From Hymenobacter cavernae (GTDB lineage Bacteria > Bacteroidota > Bacteroidia > Cytophagales > Hymenobacteraceae), in the NCBI RefSeq assembly GCF_014641455.1, contig NZ_BMHT01000001.1, forward strand, positions 434,001 through 498,000: a DNA stretch of 64,000 nucleotides, in the 5' to 3' direction. Positions 18,351 through 25,826 of this stretch are shown piece by piece. Each line of letters opens with the position of its first letter. Position 1 is the first letter of the stretch. The position numbers and the translations under genes are program-made. The notes beneath the pieces are model-generated. The model was given only the letters and a program-made list of their open reading frames with translations, had not been told where the DNA came from and made no database searches.

Positions 18351-19121
18351 ATGGATACATCATCCCTTTTCGACCTGACCGGCAAAATCGCGCTGGTAAC
18401 GGGCTGCAACAAAGGCATCGGGCAAGGCATGGCCCTAGGGTTGGCGGCAGCCGGCGCCGACATCATCGGCGTGTCGGCTTCGCTGGCTCTGAGCGGCAGC
18501 GAAACCGAACAGGCCGTACGCGCCCTGGGCCGCAACTTCACCGCCTACCAGGCCGACTTCAGCCAGCGCGACCAAGTCGACAGCTTTATTCAGCGGGTAC
18601 AGCAGGATTTCCCCCGCATCGACATTCTCATCAACAACGCCGGCACCATCCGCCGCGCCCCCGCCGCCGAGCACTCCGACGAATACTGGGATGAGGTGCT
18701 CACCATCAACCTGGATGCGCCTTTCCGCCTGGCCCGCGCTATTGGCGGGCAGATGCTGGCGCAGGGCTCGGGCAAGATCATCTTCACGGCTTCGCTGCTC
18801 ACGTTTCAAGGCGGCATCAACGTGCCGGGCTACGCGGCCAGCAAAGGTGCTATCGGTAGCTTGGTGAAGGCGCTGGCAAACGAATGGGGCGGCAAAGGCG
18901 TGAACGTGAATGCTATTGCGCCCGGCTACATTGCCACCGACAACACCGAGGCCCTGCGCAACGACCCCGACCGCAGTCAAAGCATCCTAGGTCGCATCCC
19001 GGCCGGCCGCTGGGGCACCCCCGACGATTTCAAAGGCCCAACGGTTTTCCTCGCCTCCAAGGCTGGCGACTACGTACACGGCACCATCCTGACCGTCGAC
19101 GGCGGCTGGATGGGACGGTAA
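18351..19121 (+). CDS. kduD: 2-dehydro-3-deoxy-D-gluconate 5-dehydrogenase
   Basis: 256-residue short-chain dehydrogenase. The Rossmann glycine motif is TGCNKGIGQGMALGLA, followed by INNAGTIRRAPA, catalytic Ser in TASLLTFQGG, and Tyr-Lys in YAASKGAIGSLVKALANEW. The family-typical ending is GTILTVDGGWMGR. KduD interconverts 2,5-diketo-3-deoxygluconate and 2-keto-3-deoxygluconate with NAD(H), the step after KduI in degradation of unsaturated uronates from pectin or glycosaminoglycans. The assignment over other SDRs rests on overall resemblance plus kduI next door. Both genes read away from susC. Confidence 0.9.
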   Translation: MDTSSLFDLTGKIALVTGCNKGIGQGMALGLAAAGADIIGVSASLALSGSETEQAVRALGRNFTAYQADFSQRDQVDSFIQRVQQDFPRIDILINNAGTIRRAPAAEHSDEYWDEVLTINLDAPFRLARAIGGQMLAQGSGKIIFTASLLTFQGGINVPGYAASKGAIGSLVKALANEWGGKGVNVNAIAPGYIATDNTEALRNDPDRSQSILGRIPAGRWGTPDDFKGPTVFLASKAGDYVHGTILTVDGGWMGR

Positions 19122-19130
19122 GAAAATGTT

Positions 19131-19231
19131 AAGTGTTGAATGTTGAGTGTTGAATTGTAGACGCAATGCGTAATCCACTCTCCTTATTCAACACCTGACA
19201 TTCAACATTCAACACTCAACATTCAACACTT
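19131..19231. repeat. Perfect 25-bp inverted repeat ending at the kduI start
   Basis: Positions 19131-19155 (AAGTGTTGAATGTTGAGTGT onward) are exactly complementary to 19207-19231. The arms are built from TTGAATG/TTGAGTG words, with extra copies of the word inside the right half. The right arm stops two bases before the kduI ATG at 19234, so a folded transcript would bury the ribosome entry region. Confidence 0.85.
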
Positions 19232-19233
19232 CC

Positions 19234-20064
19234 ATGATTCAATACTATGCCTGTAGCCCGCGCGAAACGGCGGCTATGAATACGACGGAGCTGCGCAGCC
19301 ACTTTCTGGTTGAAACCGTTTTTGTGCCCGGCGACATCAACCTGGTGTACACGCACTACGACCGCATGATTGTGGGTGGCGCTTCGCCCCTCTCGGAGTC
19401 GCTGACGCTTCCTTGCCCTGAAAATCTTAAGGCGAACTTCTTCCTGGAACGCCGGGAGCTAGGGGCGCTCAACATCGGTGGCCCCGGCCAGATTGTAGTC
19501 GATGGGCAGACCTACGACCTAGGTACCCAGGATTGCCTGTACGTGGGCCGAGGCTCGCGCGAGGTGCAGTTCAGCAGCGTCGATGCTGCGAATCCGGCCA
19601 AGTACTACATCTTGTCGGCCCCCGCTCATAAGGAATACCCGACCACGCGCCGCACCCAAGCCGAAGCAACCCCGGTGGAAATGGGCGCGATGGAAACGGC
19701 CAACCAGCGCACCATCTACAAGTACATCTATAACGAAGGCATTCCGAGCTGCCAGCTCGTGATGGGCCTCACCCAGCTCAAGCCCGGCAGTGTGTGGAAC
19801 ACCATGCCCAGCCACGTCCACGACCGGCGCATGGAGGCGTACCTCTACTTCAACTTGCCCGAAAACCAGCGCGTGCTGCACATGATGGGTGAGCCGCAGG
19901 AAACCCGTCCGCTGTGGATCAGCAACGAGCAGGCAATTCTTTCACCGCCCTGGTCGATTCATACGGGTTGTGGCACCAGCAACTACGCCTTCATCTGGGG
20001 TATGGCCGGCGAAAACCTGGAGTACACTGACATGGACCCCGTTGGCATCTACGACCTGAGCTAG
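19234..20064 (+). CDS. kduI: 5-dehydro-4-deoxy-D-glucuronate isomerase
   Basis: 276 residues, the normal KduI length. It converts 4-deoxy-L-threo-5-hexosulose uronate (the product formed from unsaturated uronate sugars) to 2,5-diketo-3-deoxygluconate. The double-cupin family signature is clear: FLVETVFVPGDINLVYTHYD at the N-terminus, the metal-binding block NTMPSHVHDRRMEAYLYF with the two His and the Glu, and the end WSIHTGCGTSNYAFIWGMAG. ATG at 19234 fits the family start; an alternative ATG lies 42 nt later (MNTTELRSHF). It is probably co-transcribed with kduD, 112 nt upstream, across a large hairpin. Confidence 0.95.
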   Translation: MIQYYACSPRETAAMNTTELRSHFLVETVFVPGDINLVYTHYDRMIVGGASPLSESLTLPCPENLKANFFLERRELGALNIGGPGQIVVDGQTYDLGTQDCLYVGRGSREVQFSSVDAANPAKYYILSAPAHKEYPTTRRTQAEATPVEMGAMETANQRTIYKYIYNEGIPSCQLVMGLTQLKPGSVWNTMPSHVHDRRMEAYLYFNLPENQRVLHMMGEPQETRPLWISNEQAILSPPWSIHTGCGTSNYAFIWGMAGENLEYTDMDPVGIYDLS

Positions 20065-20083
20065 GTTTTTAGCGTCGAAGTAG

Positions 20084-20138
20084 GTAGCGCGAACCGAAGG
20101 AAGGCGTTAGCCAAGCCTTCGGTTCGCGCTACATTTTT
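20084..20138. terminator. REP-like hairpin acting as kduI terminator
   Basis: A perfect 17-bp stem (GTAGCGCGAACCGAAGG with its complement at 20116-20132) followed by a T run on the plus strand, 20 nt after kduI. Its GTAGCGCGAAC...GTTCGCGCTAC shape resembles the larger element at 59584, so it may belong to a dispersed palindrome family. Confidence 0.7.
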
Positions 20139-20140
20139 TC

Positions 20141-21844
20141 CTACCAATCAACTTTCAGCAACGACACGCCTTGCCGCGGCAAACCTAGGTCGAGAGCAAG
20201 CGTACCGTTTTTCACATGAAATTTTGCTGGCTTACCTAGCATTTGTAGCTGCCCGGCTTTTTCCAGTGCTGTTATCTGCGCGGCGGTTGGCTGCGCTGGT
20301 GAGCCCATCTTTTTCCAGGCTTCGTACGAGTTGCTGCGCTCATTATCAATTCGGTAATGTGTTACCGTAACGGCGCTGGCGGGCACATCCTGCAAGCGCA
20401 CCTGCACGGGCTCAGTGGGGCCAGCCTGATTAGCATCATGATAATTCCAGACCAATACAGTAGCCGTGCGCTGCTCTTTGGCGGCTAGCGCGCCGATGTC
20501 GGGGCGGGCGCGCACGCTCGAGTCGAGCACGGTTTGGAGCGGGTACATGCGCGGGCTTTGCACGGCTACGCGTTGGCCCTTCATCATACCTAGCATGCGA
20601 AACACGTTCAGCACCGGCTTATCGACGCCATTGGTAGCTAGGTCCCGATAGCCCGCAAACCACGGCTGGTTCTCAAACTCGAATGACCAGTTTGTAGCCC
20701 CGATGAGGTTGGCTTGGTAGGCATCCATTAAGGCATACTCGCGGGCCAGCGAGGCCGCCGTGTAGCTCGAATACATGGTGCCGTTGCGGTACGCGTTTTC
20801 CGGGTTAGTCTGCATGCCGCAGGCCGCGCACCCTTCCGGGTCCGATTCGCCGAGGATGATGGGTAAGTTCTTCAGCTGCGGGTACTTGGCGACAATTTTC
20901 AGGTGCCCGTCGATGTTGCGCAGCTGCTGGCGCACATCCATCACCACCATGCCGTTCACAAGTTTCGGGGCGCCTTTGGCATGGAACAGGATAGCATCCA
21001 GCGGTGAACCTACTTTACCGGTCGCGTAGTTGGTTTCCTCCAGGCAATGCTTGAGAAACGCATCCAGGTACTTCTGCGCGCCACCCGTCACGTTGGGGCC
21101 GCCGATGCGGGCGGTAGGCAGGGCACGCTTCACGCCATCGGCGGCGTAGTCGTAGAGCTTGAAGAAGTCGGCTTGCGTGCCTTTCCAGTAGAAGCCGTCC
21201 GGCTCATTCCAAACCTCCCAGTACCAGCTTTCCACCTCCTTTTGCCCGTAGCGCTGCACGCAGTGGCGCACCCATTGGTAGGCTAGCTCGCCCCACTTCT
21301 GGTAATCTTTGGGCGGGTAAGCCCAGCCGGTCACAATGTTCTGGTACGGCTGCCCCGGCTGCCAATAATGGCGGTACGGCTCCGGGTGCGTCGACATAGC
21401 CTCAGGCATAAAACCTAGCTGCGCCAACGGCTTCATACCACGCTTGATGTACGTGTCGAAAATGCTGTCGACAATGGCCCAGCTGTAGTGCGGCCGGCCT
21501 TGCGCATCTTCGGTGTACACGTTCGTGGAGCCCCATTTCATGGCTGCGGTGCCGTCGCCGGACGTCAGCAGGTTGTGCGCCCGCACGTACACCGGCACCG
21601 GACTAAGCTGGCTCAGCTCGGTGAGGAGCTTGCGGCCGTCCTTCATATAGGTGTAGTTCGGCTCGTCGTAGCCAAACCACGCCCAGATCGGCTTCATCGG
21701 ACCTAGCTCCTGTTGCAGGTTCACGTCGATGCGCACGGGCTCAGGAGTTGGCGCCTTTTGGGCGCGTCCTGCTTCGCAGACAAGCAGCATTAGTAGCAGC
21801 AGCCAAACCGGCTGCCGCAATGAGCTAGCTGTTTTAAATAGCAT
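20141..21844 (-). CDS. GH39-like secreted glycoside hydrolase
   Basis: 567 residues with a signal peptide (WLLLLMLLVCEAGRAQ, cleaved near 29). The TIM-barrel has the clan GH-A acid/base motif WYWEVWNEPDGFYW with Glu at 214. A likely nucleophile is Glu at 333 in NLPIILGESDPEG. A C-terminal beta-sandwich region follows (TATVLVWNYHD to the end). This pattern fits GH39, whose members remove beta-xylose, alpha-L-iduronate or related residues from chains. Placement beside kduI/kduD and susCD suggests a uronate-rich polysaccharide. It is convergent with kduI. Family assignment is from motif and fold order, and substrate is inference. Confidence 0.8.
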   Translation of the reverse strand: MLFKTASSLRQPVWLLLLMLLVCEAGRAQKAPTPEPVRIDVNLQQELGPMKPIWAWFGYDEPNYTYMKDGRKLLTELSQLSPVPVYVRAHNLLTSGDGTAAMKWGSTNVYTEDAQGRPHYSWAIVDSIFDTYIKRGMKPLAQLGFMPEAMSTHPEPYRHYWQPGQPYQNIVTGWAYPPKDYQKWGELAYQWVRHCVQRYGQKEVESWYWEVWNEPDGFYWKGTQADFFKLYDYAADGVKRALPTARIGGPNVTGGAQKYLDAFLKHCLEETNYATGKVGSPLDAILFHAKGAPKLVNGMVVMDVRQQLRNIDGHLKIVAKYPQLKNLPIILGESDPEGCAACGMQTNPENAYRNGTMYSSYTAASLAREYALMDAYQANLIGATNWSFEFENQPWFAGYRDLATNGVDKPVLNVFRMLGMMKGQRVAVQSPRMYPLQTVLDSSVRARPDIGALAAKEQRTATVLVWNYHDANQAGPTEPVQVRLQDVPASAVTVTHYRIDNERSNSYEAWKKMGSPAQPTAAQITALEKAGQLQMLGKPAKFHVKNGTLALDLGLPRQGVSLLKVDW

Positions 21845-22004
21845 ACCTAGGTTATGCCTGCCTGATAAGTGGGTGGAAGTGCGGGCGCTGAGCGGAACAG
21901 CAGGCGCTTAAAGCTAGCTGATTATCAGGTTCCGGCAAGCAGCTGGCTTCAGGCAGAACTCCTTCGATACCTCCGTGAACCGACCTAGGTATGCGTGCTA
22001 TCTG

Positions 22005-22742
22005 TTACGCTTTCTGCGCCACCACCAGCATGTTCTGCGACAGCACAAACTCCGTATGACCGGTTTCGGCCATCAGCAGCAAGCGGTGCGGCGCCGTCAG
22101 CACGCCCCAGAGCAGGCGGCGGATCAGGGACGTAACGCCGTGAACAACAGGTTTATCCTCTGAGTACGCAACTGTGGAGAACCCCACGGTTTTCAGCAAT
22201 TGGCGCATCGAGGTGGGCGTAAATGCTTGTTCGTGGGTTAAGTCACCGTAGCGTATGCGCATGCCGTAGAGGCCTTCGGCATTTGGAACGTGAATAATCA
22301 GGCGTCCGCCTTTGTTGAGCTTGACGAAGATGCTGTCAAGCAACTCAAAAACAAACGTTAGCGGCAGGTGTTCCAGAATGTCAATCAGCAACACGACATC
22401 CGCCGACTCCTTATCGTCGGACAGGAAATCCTCAATATTACCGAGTTGCACCTCCTCGACGCCCAACCGATGCGCCAGCTCCACTTGCTCGGCCGACGTA
22501 TCGACCCCAACCAAGTTCTGATAGCCGCATTGCTTCAGAAAATAGAGGTGCGCTCCGTGTCCGCAACCTAGGTCCATAATCCGGACGCTTCGATCCGCCG
22601 GAATGTGTCGCTTGATTAATTGGGTTATGTAGGGAGCATTGCCAGAAAACAAGCTCGTGCCGTTCTGTAGCTGGTCCAGCACCTTCCCGCCGCCCTGTTC
22701 ACTACTAACGTAGACGTTGTACAATCTGTCCTTGAAATCCAT
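22005..22742 (-). CDS. Class I SAM-dependent methyltransferase
   Basis: 245 residues. The methyltransferase core has motif I IMDLGCGHGAHLYFL, the acidic residue after strand 2 in LVGVDTSAEQVELA, and DVVLLIDILEHLPL as motif post-II. Later HVPNAEGLYGMRIRYGDLTH resembles methyltransferases linked to polysaccharide and glycan biosynthesis. The C-terminal end has a hydrophobic stretch (LLWGVLTAPHRLLLMAETG). It stands alone but is followed by other surface-polysaccharide genes. An imperfect -7 element (minus strand TGTATTTG at 22802-22809) lies 60 nt before the start. Substrate unknown. Confidence 0.85.
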   Translation of the reverse strand: MDFKDRLYNVYVSSEQGGGKVLDQLQNGTSLFSGNAPYITQLIKRHIPADRSVRIMDLGCGHGAHLYFLKQCGYQNLVGVDTSAEQVELAHRLGVEEVQLGNIEDFLSDDKESADVVLLIDILEHLPLTFVFELLDSIFVKLNKGGRLIIHVPNAEGLYGMRIRYGDLTHEQAFTPTSMRQLLKTVGFSTVAYSEDKPVVHGVTSLIRRLLWGVLTAPHRLLLMAETGHTEFVLSQNMLVVAQKA

Positions 22743-23311
22743 ACCACTCCGCCGTTATGTCGTTACCTTCAAACAAGCACTTGCGCTAGAGGCATTTACC
22801 TCAAATACAAGTCTGTTGTGAACTCCCTCTTCTCACGCCCTGAAATCCAAGAGTCAGGTCGTGCAGCCTAGCTTCGCTAACCGGCAGCGTTGCGGCCGAT
22901 TATTGTAAGCGCCAACGTATAGGTGTGGGAATGAAGCATCTGCAGGATAATTTGCATAAGATGCTCAGTAGGTGATGGTCTGGTTATGCTAGTAAGCTAT
23001 GGAATGGCTCGTCTGGCCAAACACGCACGGCAGTTCGCGTCTCTGAACTTTATTGCGCCACTCAAAGCTAGCTCTGCAACTGCCGCTCAGGCATTAACGA
23101 AGCCCTAGGCCCAGACACTTACCGCCTAAGAAGACTAGCTCGATGGGACTAAAGCGTTGGGCTTTAACAGGTCGTATTATTAGCAAGTATACAGTATAGT
23201 AAGTACATAGGTGTTAAAATCACATTAATAGTAGATAATTATTGCTAATAATAACCTTGGCTAAGCAGCGTACGTTGCTTCAAAGTACTCCAAACGGCAA
23301 GAGCACATCCA
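22743..23311. other. Gene-free region
   Basis: About 570 nt in which neither strand gives a convincing protein. The stretch from 23160 on is AT-rich. I looked for tRNA-like cloverleafs and saw none. It could hide a small RNA, but nothing in the sequence identifies one. Confidence 0.4.
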
Positions 23312-23367
23312 AAAGAACAGTCCCCAAAATACCTCCTAGCGAAGAGGCATCTTGGGGACTGTTCTTT
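23312..23367. terminator. Terminator after mannose-1-phosphate guanylyltransferase
   Basis: Arms of 24 nt (AAAGAACAGTCCCCAA... with its near-perfect complement ending in TTCTTT) around a short loop. It is symmetric, so it could work in both directions; the gene ending at 23408 on the minus strand is the obvious user. Confidence 0.75.
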
Positions 23368-23407
23368 GCGATAAGCTTATCGCTGCGGAGCTGTTTCCAG
23401 GCAGCTG

Positions 23408-24502
23408 TTAGTTGTAACCGCTACCCTTCTTGGCTTTCACGTCGGCCACGAACTCTTTCACGCGCTGCTCTTCGGTGCGCTTGCAGATGAGCAGCACGTT
23501 GTCGTACTCGGCCACGATGTAGCCATCCAGCCCTTGCACCACTACCAGGCGCTCCGACGGCGTTTTGATCACGCACTCGCAGGTGTCGTAGAGAATCACG
23601 TCACCGTCGACCACATTGTTGCACTCGTCGGGGCGGCCGATGCGGTGCAGCGAATCCCAGGTACCTAGGTCGCTCCAGCCGAAGTCGGCGGGCAGTACGT
23701 ACACGTTGTCAGCCTTTTCCATGATGCCGTAGTCGATGCTGATGTTGCGGCAACGTGTGTAAGCCTGCGTGATGAACTCTTCCTCCTGCGGCGTGCCGAG
23801 TTGCGACAGGCCATCATCGAATACTTCGGCAATGTCGCTCAGGTAATTGTGGAAGGCCTGCACAATCACGTCGGCGCGCCACACAAACAGGCCCGAGTTC
23901 CAGAGGAAGTCGCCGCTTTCCATGAACATCTTCGCCAGTTCCAGATTCGGCTTTTCCGTGAAGGTTTTCACTTTCTTCAGGCCGCCGGGCATCTCGGCTT
24001 TGTTGTCTTCCTGATCCAGGTACTGAATGTAGCCGTAGCCAGTATCGGGGCGGGCGGGCTTGATGCCGAGCGTGATCAGCACTTCGTGGCTGCGGGCGGC
24101 ATCCACGGCTTTGCTGATGTTGGTGCGGAACTCTTCCTCCCGCATCACGGCATGGTCGGCGGGCGTCACCACGATAACGGCTTTCGGGTCGCGCTGCGCG
24201 ATGCGGTAGCTGGCATAGGCAATGCACGGCGCCGTGTTGCGCCCGATCGGCTCGCCCAGGATCTGATCCAGCGGCAGCTCCGGTAAGTGCTGGTGTACCA
24301 GCTCCGTATAGTCGCGGTTGGTCACGACAAACACGTTTTCCGGCGGACAAATGCCCTTGAAGCGGTCGACAGTGAGTTGCAGCATCGAGCGCCCCACGCC
24401 CATTACGTCGTGAAACTGCTTGGGGTGATTGGTGCGGCTGAAAGGCCAGAAGCGGCTTCCAATGCCGCCCGCCATTACCACGAGATAGGTGTTCTGTTCC
24501 AT
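23408..24502 (-). CDS. manC: Mannose-1-phosphate guanylyltransferase
   Basis: Makes GDP-mannose from mannose-1-phosphate and GTP for surface polysaccharides. From the ATG giving MEQNTYLVVMAGG it has 364 residues. Nucleotidyltransferase signatures are GGIGSRFWPFSRTNHPKQF, the EPIGRNTAPCIAYA loop, VTPADHAV, and the sugar-binding FTEKPNLELA. The C-terminal ADFGWSDLGTWDSL segment is also characteristic. There is no phosphomannose isomerase domain, so this is the short form. The longer in-frame start at 24520 is not needed. The minus strand reads CATATTTG at 24558-24565, one mismatch from a -7 element. Confidence 0.95.
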   Translation of the reverse strand: MEQNTYLVVMAGGIGSRFWPFSRTNHPKQFHDVMGVGRSMLQLTVDRFKGICPPENVFVVTNRDYTELVHQHLPELPLDQILGEPIGRNTAPCIAYASYRIAQRDPKAVIVVTPADHAVMREEEFRTNISKAVDAARSHEVLITLGIKPARPDTGYGYIQYLDQEDNKAEMPGGLKKVKTFTEKPNLELAKMFMESGDFLWNSGLFVWRADVIVQAFHNYLSDIAEVFDDGLSQLGTPQEEEFITQAYTRCRNISIDYGIMEKADNVYVLPADFGWSDLGTWDSLHRIGRPDECNNVVDGDVILYDTCECVIKTPSERLVVVQGLDGYIVAEYDNVLLICKRTEEQRVKEFVADVKAKKGSGYN

Positions 24503-24672
24503 AGTCAAAAAAGTCAGCAACTAAGAGTCATGCAAAGCCCTTGAGGCTTAAAGAAAGCAAATATGCTATATTTCCCATTCATAATGCAGCTTATACGATA
24601 TTATCTTATTGTGTTAAGACAATAGCGAGTTGCACCAGCGGCGAAGATAAGGCAGCTTTTTCTCTCTCAAGT

Positions 24673-25650
24673 CTATACCAATCCTTCGCGCAGCAAATCG
24701 TGCAGGTGGATGAACCCGCTGAAGCTACCCTGCTCCGTCACGATAAGCTGCGTGATATTGCGCTGTTGCATACGCGTGAGGGCTTCCACGGCAAAATCAT
24801 CCAGGTCCACCGTGACGGGTCTTGGGGTCATAATGTCGCGGGCGCGAACATCATCGAGGCGAGCAAAATTAGTGAGCATCCGTCGCAGGTCACCGTCGGT
24901 GATGATGCCCAGCAACGTATCGTCGTCGGGGTCAAGCACCGCTGTTGCCCCCAGGCGCTTACCCGAGATTTCGAGGATGATTTCTTTGAGCGGTGCCTCC
25001 AGCGTCACCTTAGGTTTCTCATTCTGGCGGCTTAGGTCGCCCACTTTCAAGTAGAGCTTCTTGCCGAGCGTGCCGCCGGGGTGCAGGCGCGCAAAGTCGG
25101 CGCTGCTAAACTGGCGGGCTTCCAGCAGGCACACCGCCAATGCGTCGCCCAAAGCTAGGGCCGCCGTCGTGCTGGTTGTCGGGGCCAGGTTGTGCGGACA
25201 GGCTTCGCGCTCCACGGGTGCGTGCAGCACGTAGTCGGCCTGAGTAGCCAGGTAGGAGCTGGCATTGCACACCAGCGCCGCCAGCAGCACACCTTTGCGG
25301 CGAAGCAGCGGCACCAGTACTTTTATTTCGGGCGTGTCGCCGCTCTTGCTGATGGCCACCACAAAGTCTTCCGGCTGAATCATACCTAGGTCGCCGTGGA
25401 TGGCGTCAGCGGCGTGCATAAACAGCGCGGGTGTGCCGGTAGAGTTCAGCGTTGCCACTATTTTGGCTGCAATGTGCGCACTCTTCCCAACGCCCGTTAC
25501 GACCACACGCCCTCTTAAAGAGAGAATTGTCTCTACACATTGTGCAAAATCTTGGGTTTCCGAAATGGCAGCGGCTACACCTTGAATTGCTTCAGCTTCT
25601 TGCAGAAGCACTTTTTTTGCAACGGAGTTGATATCGTTCTGCGGTTTCAA
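24673..25650 (-). CDS. kpsF: Arabinose-5-phosphate isomerase, SIS plus CBS domains
   Basis: 325 residues. It converts ribulose-5-phosphate to arabinose-5-phosphate, the first step towards Kdo for lipopolysaccharide. The SIS domain at about 40-180 contains GVGKSAHIAAKI, STGTPALFMHAADAIHGDLG and ISKSGDTPEIK. The tandem CBS domains cover about 205-325 (AVLDPDDDTLLGIITDGDLRRML and MQQRNITQLIVTEQGSFSGFI). No ATG fits the conserved N-terminus, and the start appears to be TTG at 25650. It is divergent from recQ. The KpsF/KdsD distinction is not possible from sequence alone. Confidence 0.93.
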   Translation of the reverse strand: MKPQNDINSVAKKVLLQEAEAIQGVAAAISETQDFAQCVETILSLRGRVVVTGVGKSAHIAAKIVATLNSTGTPALFMHAADAIHGDLGMIQPEDFVVAISKSGDTPEIKVLVPLLRRKGVLLAALVCNASSYLATQADYVLHAPVEREACPHNLAPTTSTTAALALGDALAVCLLEARQFSSADFARLHPGGTLGKKLYLKVGDLSRQNEKPKVTLEAPLKEIILEISGKRLGATAVLDPDDDTLLGIITDGDLRRMLTNFARLDDVRARDIMTPRPVTVDLDDFAVEALTRMQQRNITQLIVTEQGSFSGFIHLHDLLREGLV

Positions 25651-25826
25651 TCTAAATTTGGTATTGAGTAGCGGATAAAAGGAGCTTGAATGGAGGTCTA
25701 GGTTTCAAAGCAAGCCCAAGTCTTTTTACTCGCTGCCCAGTATTCACTACCGTAAAATTCCTAGATTGAGAGTTCAACCAACATTGGTTGCGACTCTCTT
25801 CTACAACCCCAATTGAGTAAGCGAGG

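Noticed and set aside
20084..20132. Attachment site or mobile-element end
   Set aside because: No integrase or transposase in the window; the hairpin with T run fits a terminator or REP element.
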